NCBI RefSeq assembly: GCF_013297935.1
Contig: NZ_JAAFIX010000005.1
Location: forward strand, 1 to 64,000
DNA length: 64,000 bases
Direction: 5' to 3'
Origin: Rhodoferax sp.
GTDB lineage: Bacteria; Pseudomonadota; Gammaproteobacteria; Burkholderiales; Burkholderiaceae_C
Below the pieces are notes generated by a model. That model was not told where the DNA came from, made no database searches, and saw only the letters and a list, made by a program, of their open reading frames with translations. Positions within the stretch are counted from its first letter, which is position 1, and the number at the start of each line of letters is the position of its first letter. This document shows, piece by piece, positions 38,890 through 48,997 of this stretch. A program made the translations under genes and the position numbers.

Positions 38890-39381
38890 TTAGCGGGGTT
38901 TCAGGACCATCTGGTCTTTGCTGAGCGTGATGTCGAACTTGGACAGGAAAGTCTGGCCGAGCAGGGCTTGATTGTCGTCGCCAACCGACAAACCCACCCC
39001 GACCCGGACCCGGTTGAACTCCACAGGTCCTAAGTGAACAGCAACACCCTCCACAACGCGCCCGGGCCGGTCGCCATTGGCGGTGCGGAATGTGGTGGGG
39101 GTGCCGCCAGAGAGCCCGGCTTGGCGTGCCAATGCCTCACTCACGGTCACCAGCGAGGCGCCAGTGTCCACCAGGAACATCACGTCCTGCCCCTGGATGC
39201 GACCCGGCGCATAAAAATGCCCGTCGAGCGCGCGCTGGATGACCAGATCGCCGCTGGCTTGCACCTGAACCTGCTTGGGCCGCAGGTAATAGGTCATGCC
39301 GGCGTAAAGCAGCCCCATGACGGCGCACCAGAACAGAATGAGCGGAATCAGGCCGGTCTGACGCGGGGAGCTGCCTCGCAT
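38890..39381 (-). CDS. Retropepsin-like aspartic protease (TIGR02281 clan AA)
   Basis: A 163-aa membrane-anchored protein: one transmembrane helix (about 11-29) then a single retropepsin-like domain with catalytic motif LVDTGAS (D72) and the later hydrophobic-Gly [11 protein letters not shown]. Such single-domain proteases act as dimers. The catalytic domain would face the periplasm. Substrates unknown. Confidence 0.88.
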   Translation of the reverse strand: MRGSSPRQTGLIPLILFWCAVMGLLYAGMTYYLRPKQVQVQASGDLVIQRALDGHFYAPGRIQGQDVMFLVDTGASLVTVSEALARQAGLSGGTPTTFRTANGDRPGRVVEGVAVHLGPVEFNRVRVGVGLSVGDDNQALLGQTFLSKFDITLSKDQMVLKPR

Positions 39382-39401
39382 GGCGGTCGAGGGGCGGAAG
39401 A

Positions 39402-39650
39402 TCAGTTGTAAAAGGCTTCGACCTTGCCCTTGAGCTTGATGAGCAAAGGCTTGCCCTTGCGGTCTACGGTTTTGCCGGCGGGGACTTTGATCCAGCCTTC
39501 GCTGATGCAGTATTCCTCGACATCGTGACGCTCTTTGTCGTTGAAGAGGATGCCGATGTCGTGCTCAAACACGGCAGCGACATGGTGTGGGCTGCGCGGG
39601 TCGGCGCAGAGGTGGTCGGGCAGGGCGGGGCGTTCGATAGGATTTGTCAT
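39402..39650 (-). CDS. DUF3297 family protein
   Basis: An 82-aa soluble protein beginning MTNPIERPALPDHL and ending GKPLLIKLKGKVEAFY, the conserved pattern of DUF3297, found widely in proteobacteria without assigned function. ATG 39650 is the family start; upstream in-frame sequence is not coding. It is 20 bases upstream of the retropepsin gene on the same strand. Confidence 0.88.
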   Translation of the reverse strand: MTNPIERPALPDHLCADPRSPHHVAAVFEHDIGILFNDKERHDVEEYCISEGWIKVPAGKTVDRKGKPLLIKLKGKVEAFYN

Positions 39651-39687
39651 AGAGCGTATTTTCTCATTCTCGGGAGCTTGCGAGACG

Positions 39688-41688
39688 CTAGGCCCGAACT
39701 CTGGCAACAAAAGCAGCAGCCGGCATGGGTTTGGCAAACCAATAGCCCTGGTATTGCTCAATGCCTTGGGCCTGCACCCAATCCAATTGGGCTGCAGTTT
39801 CTACCCCCTCGGCCACGATCTGCAGTTGCATCAGCCGGCACATGGAGACAATGAGCTCGGCTACCGGGCGGTTGGCCATGATGTCTTGCACAAAAGTTTT
39901 GTCGACTTTCAGTACTTGGATCGGAAAACGGTTCAGATAGGCTAGGTTGGAGTAGCCTGTGCCGAAGTCGTCCACGCTGATAGAGAAGCCCATGCGCCGC
40001 AAATCGTCTAGCGTTTCGTGGGTGTGGGGCGCCACACCGAGCAACATGGATTCGGTGAGTTCCAATTCGAGGCGCGCAGGTTGCGCCGCCGTGGCTGTGA
40101 CGATGCGAGCCAGGCGGTTCAGCAACTCCGGGTCCCGGAACTGGCGGGGCGATAGGTTGATTGAAATCTTCAAGTCCAGCCCTTCATGGGCCCACTGCAC
40201 TTGCTGCCGCGCAGCTTGCTCAAACACCCAGTCCCCCAAGGCACTGATCATGCCGGTGCTCTCGCAAGTCGGAATAAAGGCGTCCGGCCCTACCAGCCCG
40301 CGCTGCGGGTGGTTCCAGCGGATCAGCGCTTCTGCCCCGCGCACCTGGCCCGTGGCTACGTCCACGCGTGGCTGGTAGTACAGCTCAAACTCTTGCCGAG
40401 TCAGGGCATGGCGCAGTTCGGTTTCCAGCTCCAGCCGCTGTTGCACGCGCTGCGCCATGGTCGATTCGAAGATGTTGAGGGCGTTGCGGCCGCTCTCTTT
40501 GGCGCTGTACATGGCGAGGTCGGCATTGCGCAGCAGCGTGTCCAATTCTTGGCCGTGTTCAGGGTAGAAGCTCACACCTACACTGGGGGTCACGATGACC
40601 TCGATGCCATGGAGCTGAATGGGCTGCGCCACGGTGCTACTGAGGCGCTGGCGCACGCGCTCGACCTCGTCGCGAATGTTGTCCGCCACCATCAGGATGA
40701 GGAACTCATCTCCGCCCAGACGGGCCACCAGGTCGCTGCCTCGGGTGATGGCCCGCAGACGCTCGGCCACCTGCACCAGCAGAGCGTCGCCCGCCGCGTG
40801 GCCCAGGGTGTCGTTGATGTCCTTGAAGTGATCGAGGTCGATGTAGATCAGTGCAGCCTCGGTAGCGCCTTCTCCCATGTCACGCAAGGTGTCGGCAAAG
40901 CGCTGCATCACATGGCTGCGGTTGGGTAGGCCGGTCAAGGAGTCGTGCCGTGCCAGGTACTGAGAATGGTCTTGCGCATGCTTGATGGCGGTGACATCGA
41001 CTTCGCTCATGAGCACTGCGTCGTGCCCGGTCACAGCATCGCGGCACAGGCGCACAGACACCTCGTGCCAGCGCAGGTTGCGGGTGGTGAGTGTGGGCAG
41101 TGTCAGCGTGGCTTCGCCGTTCAGCTCGAGCATGGCCAGCATGCGCTCCAGCGCTTCGATGTCCTGAAAGCGCTCGGCCATGCGCATGTTGAGGTTGGGC
41201 ACCGATTCGCGTGCAGCCGGGTTGCGGTAGAGCGCGCCACCTTCCCGGTCGTAGAGGGTGATCATCACAGCGGTGTGCAACAGTGCCTCGACTGATCGCA
41301 GCGCCTCGGGGCGGTCTGGTTCAATGATGCGGCTTTCGCACAGCATGGCCGTGCGTCCGTCGGACAGGCGTATTCCGCTGAGCTGCATGTTCATGGGCAC
41401 GGGCACTCCAGCAGGGTAGAGGGTCCACTGCTCGCTGAAGCAGGCGCTGTGCTGCTCAAAGTCGCTCTGGTATTGCTTGAGCCGCTTGGCGACGGAGGCC
41501 GACATGTCTGCCCCCATATCGCGGCTGCAAAGCTCCGGCAGTCCCTGCGCGCGCCAGAGGGTGAGTGCGGCATCGTTGGCCCAGTGCACCCTGCTTTTGT
41601 CGATGTCAAACACCCAGATGGGCAGGCTGATGCGCTCCAGTAAGCGGAAGTGCTGCCTGCGTGCCTCCAGCTCTTCGCTTGTCAGCAT
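39688..41688 (-). CDS. PAS-GGDEF-EAL cyclic-di-GMP signalling protein
   Basis: Cytoplasmic 666-aa protein with no transmembrane helix: N-terminal PAS-like domains (about 10-240, starting LPIWVFDIDKSRVHWAND), GGDEF domain with GGDEF at residue 325 and inhibitory RGSD just before, and an EAL domain with EAL at 453, plus DDFGTGYSNLAYL and the C-terminal EGVETAAQ. Both catalytic motifs look intact, so output direction is undecided. It is the third c-di-GMP enzyme in the window. Confidence 0.92.
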   Translation of the reverse strand: MLTSEELEARRQHFRLLERISLPIWVFDIDKSRVHWANDAALTLWRAQGLPELCSRDMGADMSASVAKRLKQYQSDFEQHSACFSEQWTLYPAGVPVPMNMQLSGIRLSDGRTAMLCESRIIEPDRPEALRSVEALLHTAVMITLYDREGGALYRNPAARESVPNLNMRMAERFQDIEALERMLAMLELNGEATLTLPTLTTRNLRWHEVSVRLCRDAVTGHDAVLMSEVDVTAIKHAQDHSQYLARHDSLTGLPNRSHVMQRFADTLRDMGEGATEAALIYIDLDHFKDINDTLGHAAGDALLVQVAERLRAITRGSDLVARLGGDEFLILMVADNIRDEVERVRQRLSSTVAQPIQLHGIEVIVTPSVGVSFYPEHGQELDTLLRNADLAMYSAKESGRNALNIFESTMAQRVQQRLELETELRHALTRQEFELYYQPRVDVATGQVRGAEALIRWNHPQRGLVGPDAFIPTCESTGMISALGDWVFEQAARQQVQWAHEGLDLKISINLSPRQFRDPELLNRLARIVTATAAQPARLELELTESMLLGVAPHTHETLDDLRRMGFSISVDDFGTGYSNLAYLNRFPIQVLKVDKTFVQDIMANRPVAELIVSMCRLMQLQIVAEGVETAAQLDWVQAQGIEQYQGYWFAKPMPAAAFVARVRA

Positions 41689-41729
41689 AGTGGTTCCTTG
41701 TCGTTGGCTCGTATCTTAGAGGAGGGGCA

Positions 41730-42473
41730 TCAGGGCACGTGGCGGGTGAATACTTTAGAGCGCAGGGCTTGTAAATCCAAGACACGCAGTCCGCCGTATT
41801 CCACCTTGATGAAGCCCTGCGCCTCCAGCGCGTTCAGCGCCTCGTTCACCCGCTGGCGGGACAAGCCGGCCAGGTAGGCCAGCTCCTGTTGGGTAATGCG
41901 CAGCACCTCACCCACGCCGGGGTACAGCACGGGGTTGAATAGCGAAGCCAAGCTGCGCGCCACCCGGATGTCGGGGTTGGTCATGCGGTCGATTTCGCGG
42001 GCGGCAATGAACTGACCCAAGCGTTCGTTGAGCTGGTTCATGACAAAGCGGTTGAAGGCAATCGAGTGGTCCAGCAGCCAATGGAAGGTGTCCACATGCA
42101 GCCCGGCCACCATGCTCTTGCGCAGGGCTTGGATGTTGTAGCGGTAGGCCTCGCGCTTGAGAGCGGTGCCTTCCCCGAACCAGCCGCCGGGTGGCACGCC
42201 GGTGAAGGTCATGGTCTGGCCCTCGGCGTTGTCGCTACTCATCTTCAGCAGGCCGTCAATCACTCCGAACCAGTAGGTCACCGGGCGTCCCATGCGGCAC
42301 AGGTATTCGCCGGCCTCGGCTTCGGCAATACGCAGGTCGTCCACGGCGCGCTCGCGGTCGGAAGGGGCCAGTAAATGGAGCCACGGAATCGCGTCCAACT
42401 CCGCCTCATTCAGGGGGCGGCGGCGCTGGTGCAGGCTGGCGTCTAGGGCAACAGGTGAACGGGTGGAGGGCAT
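41730..42473 (-). CDS. Crp/Fnr family transcriptional regulator
   Basis: A 247-aa regulator with an N-terminal cyclic-nucleotide-binding-like beta-barrel (about 25-140; VTYWFGVIDGLLKM, GGWFGEGTALK) and a C-terminal winged helix whose recognition segment reads QQELAYLAGLSRQRVNEALN. No cysteine cluster of the FNR type is visible. ATG 42473 is used; a TTG two codons upstream is possible. It is divergent from the ligase/transporter operon and is its most likely regulator. Confidence 0.88.
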   Translation of the reverse strand: MPSTRSPVALDASLHQRRRPLNEAELDAIPWLHLLAPSDRERAVDDLRIAEAEAGEYLCRMGRPVTYWFGVIDGLLKMSSDNAEGQTMTFTGVPPGGWFGEGTALKREAYRYNIQALRKSMVAGLHVDTFHWLLDHSIAFNRFVMNQLNERLGQFIAAREIDRMTNPDIRVARSLASLFNPVLYPGVGEVLRITQQELAYLAGLSRQRVNEALNALEAQGFIKVEYGGLRVLDLQALRSKVFTRHVP

Positions 42474-42547
42474 AGGCAAAGCACCGTGTAACTCGCTTGT
42501 AAGTTGCGGTTCAGCGAAGGGAAAACACCTACCGAGAAAGGCGCAAA

Positions 42548-42565
42548 TTGTCGTCCAAATGACAA
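42548..42565. promoter_or_regulatory. Candidate Crp/Fnr operator
   Basis: Inverted repeat TTGTC-N8-GACAA in the 176-base region between the divergent Crp/Fnr gene and the acyl-CoA ligase gene. Arm sequence and overall size suit a Crp/Fnr-family dimer. It is the clearest symmetric site there; assignment is inference from position. Confidence 0.5.
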
Positions 42566-42649
42566 CTCGGCGTCAAATGCAGTTCTACTATTCGACCCAT
42601 ACCAAAGTCCGCAATCGACATGCCGCGGACCATAACGAGGTGACACGCA

Positions 42650-44602
42650 ATGGCTACGCACACAACTTTTCCGCAGCTCCTGCTGCAACACGCCAGTCAG
42701 CGCCCGCAGGCCGCTGCCATGCGTGAAAAGGAATACGGCATCTGGCAATCGCTGAGCTGGGGTGACCTGGCGGTGATGGTGGAGCAGCTGGCCGCAGGCC
42801 TGCACCAGGCAGGCTTGCAGCGCGGTGAGCACATGGTGGTGGTGGGCGCCAACCGCCCCCGCTTGTACGCCACCATGCTGGCCGTTCAAAGCCTGGGCGC
42901 GGTGCCTATTCCGCTCTACCAGGACGCGGCGGCTCCCGAGTGCGTGTTCCCCATCAACAACGCCGAAGTGCGCTTTGCCTTTGCCGAAGACCAGGAGCAG
43001 GTCGACAAGCTGCTGGAGGTGCGCGAGCAGTGCCCGCAGCTCCAGCACATCTACTTTGACGACCCTCGCGGCTTGCGGAATTACGACCAACCGGGGCTGG
43101 CGGGCATGGACGAATTGCAAGCCGCCGGCAAAGCCTTCGCAGCGATTCACCCCGCCTTCTTCCGCGATGAAGTCGCCAAAATCACCCACACCGACGTGGC
43201 GGCCATGTTCTTCACCTCGGGCACTACCGGCAACCCCAAGGGCGTGGTGCACACCCACGACTCCCTGCTCAACCGGGCACGTGCAGGCGCTGAATTCGAC
43301 AAGCTCACCAGCGCCGAAGAGGTGCTGGCCTACATGCCTCCCGCGTGGATCGGTCAGAACATCTTTAGCTATGCCCAGTGGTTGTCCTGCGGCTATGTGG
43401 TGAATTGCCCTGAGAGCAGTGCCACCGCCACGATCGACCTGAAAGAGATTGGCCCGACCTATTACTTTGCGCCGCCCCGCGTGTTTGAAGGCATGCTCAC
43501 CAGCGTGATGATCCGCATGGAAGACGCGGGCAGCATCAAGCGCAACATGTTCCATTACTTCATGAACGTGGCCAAGCGCGTGGGCCCCGCGTTGATGGAC
43601 GGGCTGGAAGTGTCGGGTGCAGACCGTGCCTTGTATGCCCTTGGCAATGTGTTTGTGTATGGACCCTTGCGCAACACCCTGGGCTTGAGCCGTGTGCGCG
43701 TGGCCTACACCGCCGGTGAGGCGATCGGCCCGGATTTGTTTACCTTCTACCGCTCGATTGGCATCAACCTCAAGCAGCTCTACGGCTCTACGGAGACGGC
43801 GGTATTTGTGTGCCTGCAGCCGGACAACCAGGCCCGCGCCGACACGGTGGGCATTCCCTGCGAAGGCGTGGAGATCAAAGTGGCCGAGAACGGCGAGATT
43901 CTGGTCAAGTCGCCCGGCCTGCTCAAGGAGTACTACAAAAACCCTGCGGCGACTGCCGAGGTATTGACGGCAGACGGCTGGTACCACACCAGCGACGCCG
44001 GCTTTATTGATGCGCATGGCCACCTCAAGATCATCGACCGCGTCAAAGACGTGGGCCGCCTCAAGGGTGGTGCGTTCAACGATGCGATGTTTGCCCCCAA
44101 GTACGTGGAGAACAAGCTCAAGTTCTTCCAGCACATCAAAGAAGTGGTCGCTTATGGCGATGGCCGCGAGAAGGTGTGTGTGCTCATCAATATCGACTTT
44201 GACGCGGTGGGCAACTGGGCGGAGCGCCGCAACCTGCCTTATGCCGGCTATACCGATCTGGCCCAGAAGCCGCAGGTGTATGAGCTGATCAAAGAGTGCG
44301 TGGAAAAGGTCAACGCCGACCTGAGTGCGGATGCGCTGCTCGCTGGCAGCCAGATCAGCCGCTTCCTGGTGCTGCACAAAGAGCTGGACGCGGATGACGG
44401 CGAGTTGACCCGCACCAACAAGGTTCGCCGCGGCTTTATTGCTGACAAATACCAAGTCTTGGTCGATGCGCTGTATGAAGGCAAGACCAGCCAGTTCATC
44501 GAGACAGTGGTGAAGTTTGAGGACGGCCGCACCGGCAGCGTCAGCGCCACGCTGCGCATTGAAGACACCAAAACCTTTGCCCCTGTGAAGGCTGCAGCAT
44601 GA
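42650..44602 (+). CDS. AMP-dependent acyl-CoA ligase (long-chain-type)
   Basis: A 650-aa ATP-dependent carboxylate-CoA ligase of the long-chain/FAA1-like group. The P-loop FFTSGTTGNPKGVVH lies near residue 185, LYGSTETAVF near 377, and GWYHTSDAGF with a following IDRVKDVGRLKGG gives the adenylation and hinge motifs. GAGGTG precedes the ATG. Its last four bases overlap the following LivG-type gene (ATGA), tying substrate activation to transport. The acid may be a long-chain, aryl or branched carboxylate. Confidence 0.88.
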   Translation: MATHTTFPQLLLQHASQRPQAAAMREKEYGIWQSLSWGDLAVMVEQLAAGLHQAGLQRGEHMVVVGANRPRLYATMLAVQSLGAVPIPLYQDAAAPECVFPINNAEVRFAFAEDQEQVDKLLEVREQCPQLQHIYFDDPRGLRNYDQPGLAGMDELQAAGKAFAAIHPAFFRDEVAKITHTDVAAMFFTSGTTGNPKGVVHTHDSLLNRARAGAEFDKLTSAEEVLAYMPPAWIGQNIFSYAQWLSCGYVVNCPESSATATIDLKEIGPTYYFAPPRVFEGMLTSVMIRMEDAGSIKRNMFHYFMNVAKRVGPALMDGLEVSGADRALYALGNVFVYGPLRNTLGLSRVRVAYTAGEAIGPDLFTFYRSIGINLKQLYGSTETAVFVCLQPDNQARADTVGIPCEGVEIKVAENGEILVKSPGLLKEYYKNPAATAEVLTADGWYHTSDAGFIDAHGHLKIIDRVKDVGRLKGGAFNDAMFAPKYVENKLKFFQHIKEVVAYGDGREKVCVLINIDFDAVGNWAERRNLPYAGYTDLAQKPQVYELIKECVEKVNADLSADALLAGSQISRFLVLHKELDADDGELTRTNKVRRGFIADKYQVLVDALYEGKTSQFIETVVKFEDGRTGSVSATLRIEDTKTFAPVKAAA

Positions 44603-45384
44603 GCGATAAAAAGATAGGCGACGTCATCCTTGACGTCAAAAACATTTCCCTGCGTTTCGGGGGCGTGAAGGCGCTGACTGACATTAGCTTTGATGTGCGT
44701 GAGCACGAGATCCGCGCCATCATTGGGCCCAACGGCGCGGGCAAGAGTTCGATGCTGAACTGCATCAACGGGGTCTATGCCCCGCAGGAAGGTGCCATTA
44801 CCTTCCGCGGTCAGCAGTTCAAGCACATGGACAGCCACCAAGTGGCCACCATGGGCATAGGCCGCACTTTTCAGAATCTGGCCCTGTTCAAGGGCATGAG
44901 CGTTCTGGACAACATCATGTCGGGCCGCAACCTCAAGATCAAAAGCAACATCCTGTTGCAGGCCTTGCGCATCGGCCCGGCCGAGCGGGAAGAGATTCAG
45001 CACCGCGAAGCGGTGGAGCGCATCATCGATTTCCTGGAAATCCAGGCCTACCGCAAGACGCCTGTGGGCCAGCTGCCTTACGGCTTGCAAAAGCGGGTGG
45101 ACTTGGGCCGCGCTTTGGCAATGGAGCCCCAGGTGCTGCTGCTCGACGAACCCATGGCCGGCATGAACGTGGAAGAAAAGCAGGACATGTGCCGCTTTGT
45201 GCTCGATGTGAATGACGAGTTCGGCACCACGGTGGTGTTGATCGAACACGACATGGGGGTGGTCATGGACATCAGTGACCGCGTGGTGGTGCTCGACTAC
45301 GGCAAGAAGATCGGCGACGGCACCCCCGACGAAGTGCGCAACAACGCAGACGTGATCAGCGCCTACCTCGGCACCAGCCACTGA
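44599..45384 (+). CDS. HAAT-family ABC transporter ATP-binding protein LivG-type
   Basis: ATPase of 261 aa. Walker A GPNGAGKSS, the long LivG insertion following ALFKGMSVLDNIMSG, Walker B LLLDEPMAGMNVEEK and switch LIEHDMGVVMD are visible. The signature loop LPYGLQKRVDLGRAL is the LivG form. The gene is translationally coupled to the ligase and followed by permease genes within 15 bases. Confidence 0.92.
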   Translation: MSDKKIGDVILDVKNISLRFGGVKALTDISFDVREHEIRAIIGPNGAGKSSMLNCINGVYAPQEGAITFRGQQFKHMDSHQVATMGIGRTFQNLALFKGMSVLDNIMSGRNLKIKSNILLQALRIGPAEREEIQHREAVERIIDFLEIQAYRKTPVGQLPYGLQKRVDLGRALAMEPQVLLLDEPMAGMNVEEKQDMCRFVLDVNDEFGTTVVLIEHDMGVVMDISDRVVVLDYGKKIGDGTPDEVRNNADVISAYLGTSH

Positions 45385-45398
45385 AGGGAATGTGAATC

Positions 45399-46328
45399 AT
45401 GGGATTTTTTCTTGAAACACTGTTTGGCGGCCTTATGGCCGGCATGTTGTATGCCTTGGTGGCGCTGGGCTTTGTGCTGATTTTCAAAGCGTCCGGCGTC
45501 TTTAACTTTGCGCAAGGAGCCATGGTGCTGTTTGCGGCGCTGGCCATGGCGCGCCTCTCGGTTTGGATTCCGCAATGGCTCGGTCTGGAGAGCAAGTTCC
45601 TAGGCAATCTGCTGGCGTTCCTCGTGTCTGCAATGTTGATGTTCGTTTTGGCTTGGCTCATCGAACGCTTGGTTCTGCGGCATCTGGTGAACCAGGAGGG
45701 TGTGACCCTGCTGATGGCGACTTTGGGTATTACCTATTTCATCGACGGCGCGGGGCAGACCATTTTTGGCAGCGACATTTACAAAATCGACGTAGGCATG
45801 CCCAAAGACCCGATCTTTTTGTTTGAGTCGGTGTTCGAGGGGGGCGTGCTCGTCAATCAAGAGGACGTGATTGCTGCTGTGGTGGCTGCAGTGCTCGTGG
45901 CTGCACTGTCGCTGTTCTTCCAGAAAACCAGCACCGGCCGTGCGCTGCGTGCTGTGGCAGATGACCACCAGGCTGCCCAGAGTATCGGCATTCCGCTGAA
46001 CCGTATCTGGGTGATTGTGTGGTGCGTCGCAGGCATAACAGCGCTGGTGGCGGGAATCATTTGGGGCTCCAAACTAGGGGTTCAGTTTTCCCTGACGACT
46101 GTCGCCTTGCGTGCCCTCCCGGTGATTATTTTGGGCGGGCTCACCTCGGTACCCGGCGCGATTATTGGTGGCCTGATTATTGGCGTCGGCGAGAAGTTGT
46201 CCGAGGTCTATCTCGGCCCGATGGTGGGCGGCGGCATCGAAATCTGGTTTGCCTATGTGCTGGCGCTGGTATTCCTGTTGTTCCGGCCGCAGGGCTTGTT
46301 CGGCGAAAAAATCATTGACCGCGTCTAA
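45399..46328 (+). CDS. HAAT-family ABC transporter permease LivH-type
   Basis: A 309-aa inner-membrane permease with about eight hydrophobic segments. LivH features: GLMAGMLYALVALGFVLIF near the N-terminus, FNFAQGAMVLFAAL, and the late loop GGLTSVPGAIIGGLIIG. It lies in the operon between the LivG-type ATPase and the LivM-type permease. Confidence 0.92.
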   Translation: MGFFLETLFGGLMAGMLYALVALGFVLIFKASGVFNFAQGAMVLFAALAMARLSVWIPQWLGLESKFLGNLLAFLVSAMLMFVLAWLIERLVLRHLVNQEGVTLLMATLGITYFIDGAGQTIFGSDIYKIDVGMPKDPIFLFESVFEGGVLVNQEDVIAAVVAAVLVAALSLFFQKTSTGRALRAVADDHQAAQSIGIPLNRIWVIVWCVAGITALVAGIIWGSKLGVQFSLTTVALRALPVIILGGLTSVPGAIIGGLIIGVGEKLSEVYLGPMVGGGIEIWFAYVLALVFLLFRPQGLFGEKIIDRV

Positions 46329-46339
46329 GGAGCGACTTC

Positions 46340-47416
46340 ATGTTTTACAGAGAGAACGGTCAGTTCAAAACCAGCTACCGCGCTGACCAGCAGATTTTTC
46401 CCATCGTGCAAGACCGCTGGGGCCTCTTGGTGTTGTTAGCCATCGCCGTATTTGCGGTGCCGATGGTGGTCGACGAGTACATGTTTCGTGCCATCTTGAT
46501 TCCATTCCTTATTCTGTCTCTGGCAGCGTTGGGCGTGAATGTGCTGGTCGGCTATTGCGGGCAAATCTCGCTGGGTTCCGGTGCCTTTATGGCGGTGGGC
46601 GCCTACATGGCTTACAACACCTATGTCCGCATTGAAGGCATTCCCTTGATCGTGGCCCTGCTCAGCGGTGGCTTTTTTGCGACCTTGGTCGGTATGTTTT
46701 TTGGAATACCGAGCTTGCGGGTGAAGGGGCTGTATCTGGCGGTGGCGACTTTGGCGGCGCAGTTCTTCTGCGATTGGGCCTTCTTGCGGATCAGCTGGTT
46801 TACCAACAACAACGCATCGGGTTCTGTGTCGGTATCGAACTTGTCCATCCTGGGCTGGACGATTGACTCACCGGTCGACAAATATTTGCTGTGTCTGGCC
46901 TTCGTGGTGTTGTTTGCCCTGATGACCAAGAATCTGGTGCGTTCTGCGATCGGCCGTGAGTGGATGGCCATCCGCGACATGGACGTGGCAGCTGCGGTGA
47001 TTGGCATTCGCCCGGTGTACGCCAAGCTCAGCGCATTTGCCGTGAGCTCCTTCATCGTGGGGGTGGCAGGTGCCTTGTGGGGTTTCATTCACCTGGGTTC
47101 GTGGGAGCCCGCGGCCTTCTCGATTGATCGCTCTTTCCAGTTGTTGTTCATGGTGATCATCGGCGGCATGGGGTCCATCATGGGGAGCTTCTTCGGGGCT
47201 GCTTTCATTGTGATCCTGCCCATCTTTTTGAACCAGTTCCTGCCGGGGGTGGGCGCCCTCTTTGGCGTCAGTATTTCGACTGCGCTGGTCTCGCACACCG
47301 AGTACATGGTGTTCGGAGCCTTGATCGTCTGGTTCCTGATTGTGGAGCCGCACGGGCTGGCCAAACTCTGGTCTATCGGTAAACAAAAAATGCGTCTTTG
47401 GCCTTTCCCGCATTGA
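46340..47416 (+). CDS. HAAT-family ABC transporter permease LivM-type
   Basis: A 358-aa permease starting 11 bases after the previous stop with GGAGCG upstream. After a soluble N-terminus of about 30 residues it shows the LivM pattern NVLVGYCGQISLGSGAFMAVGAY and the cytoplasmic loop GMGSIMGSFFGAAFI. The operon order ligase, LivG, LivH, LivM, receptor, LivF, PaaK-like is continuous. Confidence 0.92.
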   Translation: MFYRENGQFKTSYRADQQIFPIVQDRWGLLVLLAIAVFAVPMVVDEYMFRAILIPFLILSLAALGVNVLVGYCGQISLGSGAFMAVGAYMAYNTYVRIEGIPLIVALLSGGFFATLVGMFFGIPSLRVKGLYLAVATLAAQFFCDWAFLRISWFTNNNASGSVSVSNLSILGWTIDSPVDKYLLCLAFVVLFALMTKNLVRSAIGREWMAIRDMDVAAAVIGIRPVYAKLSAFAVSSFIVGVAGALWGFIHLGSWEPAAFSIDRSFQLLFMVIIGGMGSIMGSFFGAAFIVILPIFLNQFLPGVGALFGVSISTALVSHTEYMVFGALIVWFLIVEPHGLAKLWSIGKQKMRLWPFPH

Positions 47417-47488
47417 GGTGTTCAGACATCTCCGCTTCTTGAAAGTCCTGCTTTCCTCTCTCGCTTCAACCAACTTAGGAGACACAAC

Positions 47489-48820
47489 ATGAAGCTTCGT
47501 CAACTCGCAATCGCCGCCAGTGTGGCTGCCGCCGGGGTGTCCGCTCTGGTGGGTACCTCGTCCGCGTTCGCCCAAGCCAAGGAGCAGTTTTTCCCTGTGC
47601 TTGTGTATCGGACAGGTGCCTATGCACCCAATGGCGTTCCCTTTGCCAATGGTTATGTGGATTACCTCAAGCTGGTCAATGCCCGCGGAGGCCTCAACGG
47701 GGTTCAGCTCTCGTTTGAAGAGTGCGAAACCGGCTATGCCACTGACCGGGGGGTTGAGTGCTACGAGCGTTTGAAAGGCAAGGGCGCCACGGTGTTCCAG
47801 CCGCTGTCAACCGGCATTACTTTTGCCCTGACCGAGAAAGCTCCCGCAGACAAGATCCCCTTGATCACGGCAGGCTACGGTCGCAGTGAATCGGCAGATG
47901 GAGGCGTTTTCAAGTGGAACTTTCCTTTGGCCGGCACCTATTGGGTGGCCGCTGACGTGTTGATTCAGCACATCGCCAAGAAAGAAGGCGGCTATGACAA
48001 GCTCAAGGGCAAGAAGATTGCCTTGGTCTATCACGACAGCCCATTCGGCAAAGAGCCGATTCCTTTGCTGCAAGAGCGCGCTGCAGCGCACGGCTTTACC
48101 CTGAGCCTGCTGCCCGTGACCCACCCCGGTGTCGAGCAGAAGGCGACCTGGCTCCAAATCCGCCAGAACCGGCCGGACTACGTGCTGAACTGGGGCTGGG
48201 GCGTCATGAACTCCACCGCGTTGAAGGAAGCACAAGCTACAGGCTATCCGCGTGAAAAGATGTACGGCGTCTGGTGGGCCGGCGCAGAGCCTGACGTGAA
48301 AGACGTCGGAGAAGGTGCTAAGGGCTACAACGCCGTGATGATGCAGCACGGTGCCGAAACCGGCGCGCCTGTCATCAAAGAGGTCTTGGACAAGCTCCAT
48401 GGCAAGGGCCAAGGCACCGGACCGAAAGAAGAGGTCGGCCAAGTGCTCTACATGCGCGGAATGATGAGCGCCATGCTGGCAGTGGAAGGCGTTCGCGCTG
48501 CCCAGGACCGTTTCGGCAAGGGAAAGGTCATGACCGGAGAGCAAGCACGCTGGGGTTATGAGAACCTGAACCTGACGCAACCCAAGTTAGATGCTTTGGG
48601 CTTCAAGGGTGTGATGCGCCCCATCTCCACCAGCTGCCAGGACCACATGGGCGCGGCGTGGGCCCGTGTTCACACCTGGAACGGTAAGTCTTTTGACTGG
48701 ACCTCCGATTGGATGCAGGCCGACGACCAGATCATCAAGCCGATGGTGAAGGCCGCCGCGGACAAGTACGCCGCTGAGAAAAAGCTCACACGCCGCGCGG
48801 GTAGCGACTGCCAGTCTTGA
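47489..48820 (+). CDS. HAAT-family periplasmic substrate-binding protein
   Basis: A 443-aa receptor with a signal peptide cleaved near SSAFAQA. The mature part follows the Peripla_BP_6 pattern (FFPVLVYRTGAYAPNG, GGLNGVQLSFEECETGY, KKIALVYHDSPFGKE). It is longer than typical LivK and belongs to the subgroup coupled with acyl-CoA ligases in betaproteobacteria. AGGAG precedes the ATG. The ligand is presumably the acid activated by the adjacent ligases; this is inference. Confidence 0.9.
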   Translation: MKLRQLAIAASVAAAGVSALVGTSSAFAQAKEQFFPVLVYRTGAYAPNGVPFANGYVDYLKLVNARGGLNGVQLSFEECETGYATDRGVECYERLKGKGATVFQPLSTGITFALTEKAPADKIPLITAGYGRSESADGGVFKWNFPLAGTYWVAADVLIQHIAKKEGGYDKLKGKKIALVYHDSPFGKEPIPLLQERAAAHGFTLSLLPVTHPGVEQKATWLQIRQNRPDYVLNWGWGVMNSTALKEAQATGYPREKMYGVWWAGAEPDVKDVGEGAKGYNAVMMQHGAETGAPVIKEVLDKLHGKGQGTGPKEEVGQVLYMRGMMSAMLAVEGVRAAQDRFGKGKVMTGEQARWGYENLNLTQPKLDALGFKGVMRPISTSCQDHMGAAWARVHTWNGKSFDWTSDWMQADDQIIKPMVKAAADKYAAEKKLTRRAGSDCQS

Positions 48821-48997
48821 GAGCACCCCCGTTGACCGCTCACTGCGTGTAGCGGTCCTTCTCCTTCAGGGGGCAACATCAGCGGCCCGGCGTAGCCGGT
48901 TCCGCGGTGTTTCTGGAAGGGTGGCTTGCTCTGTTTGCCACTCTCCAGATGAAAGCGTCGTGCATCGGGGCTTTCATCTGGTCAACAAGGCTGAGTT

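Noticed and set aside
42443-44455. 670-residue open frame on the minus strand
   Set aside because: Antisense to the acyl-CoA ligase and extends through the divergent promoter region; low-complexity His/Val/Gly composition.
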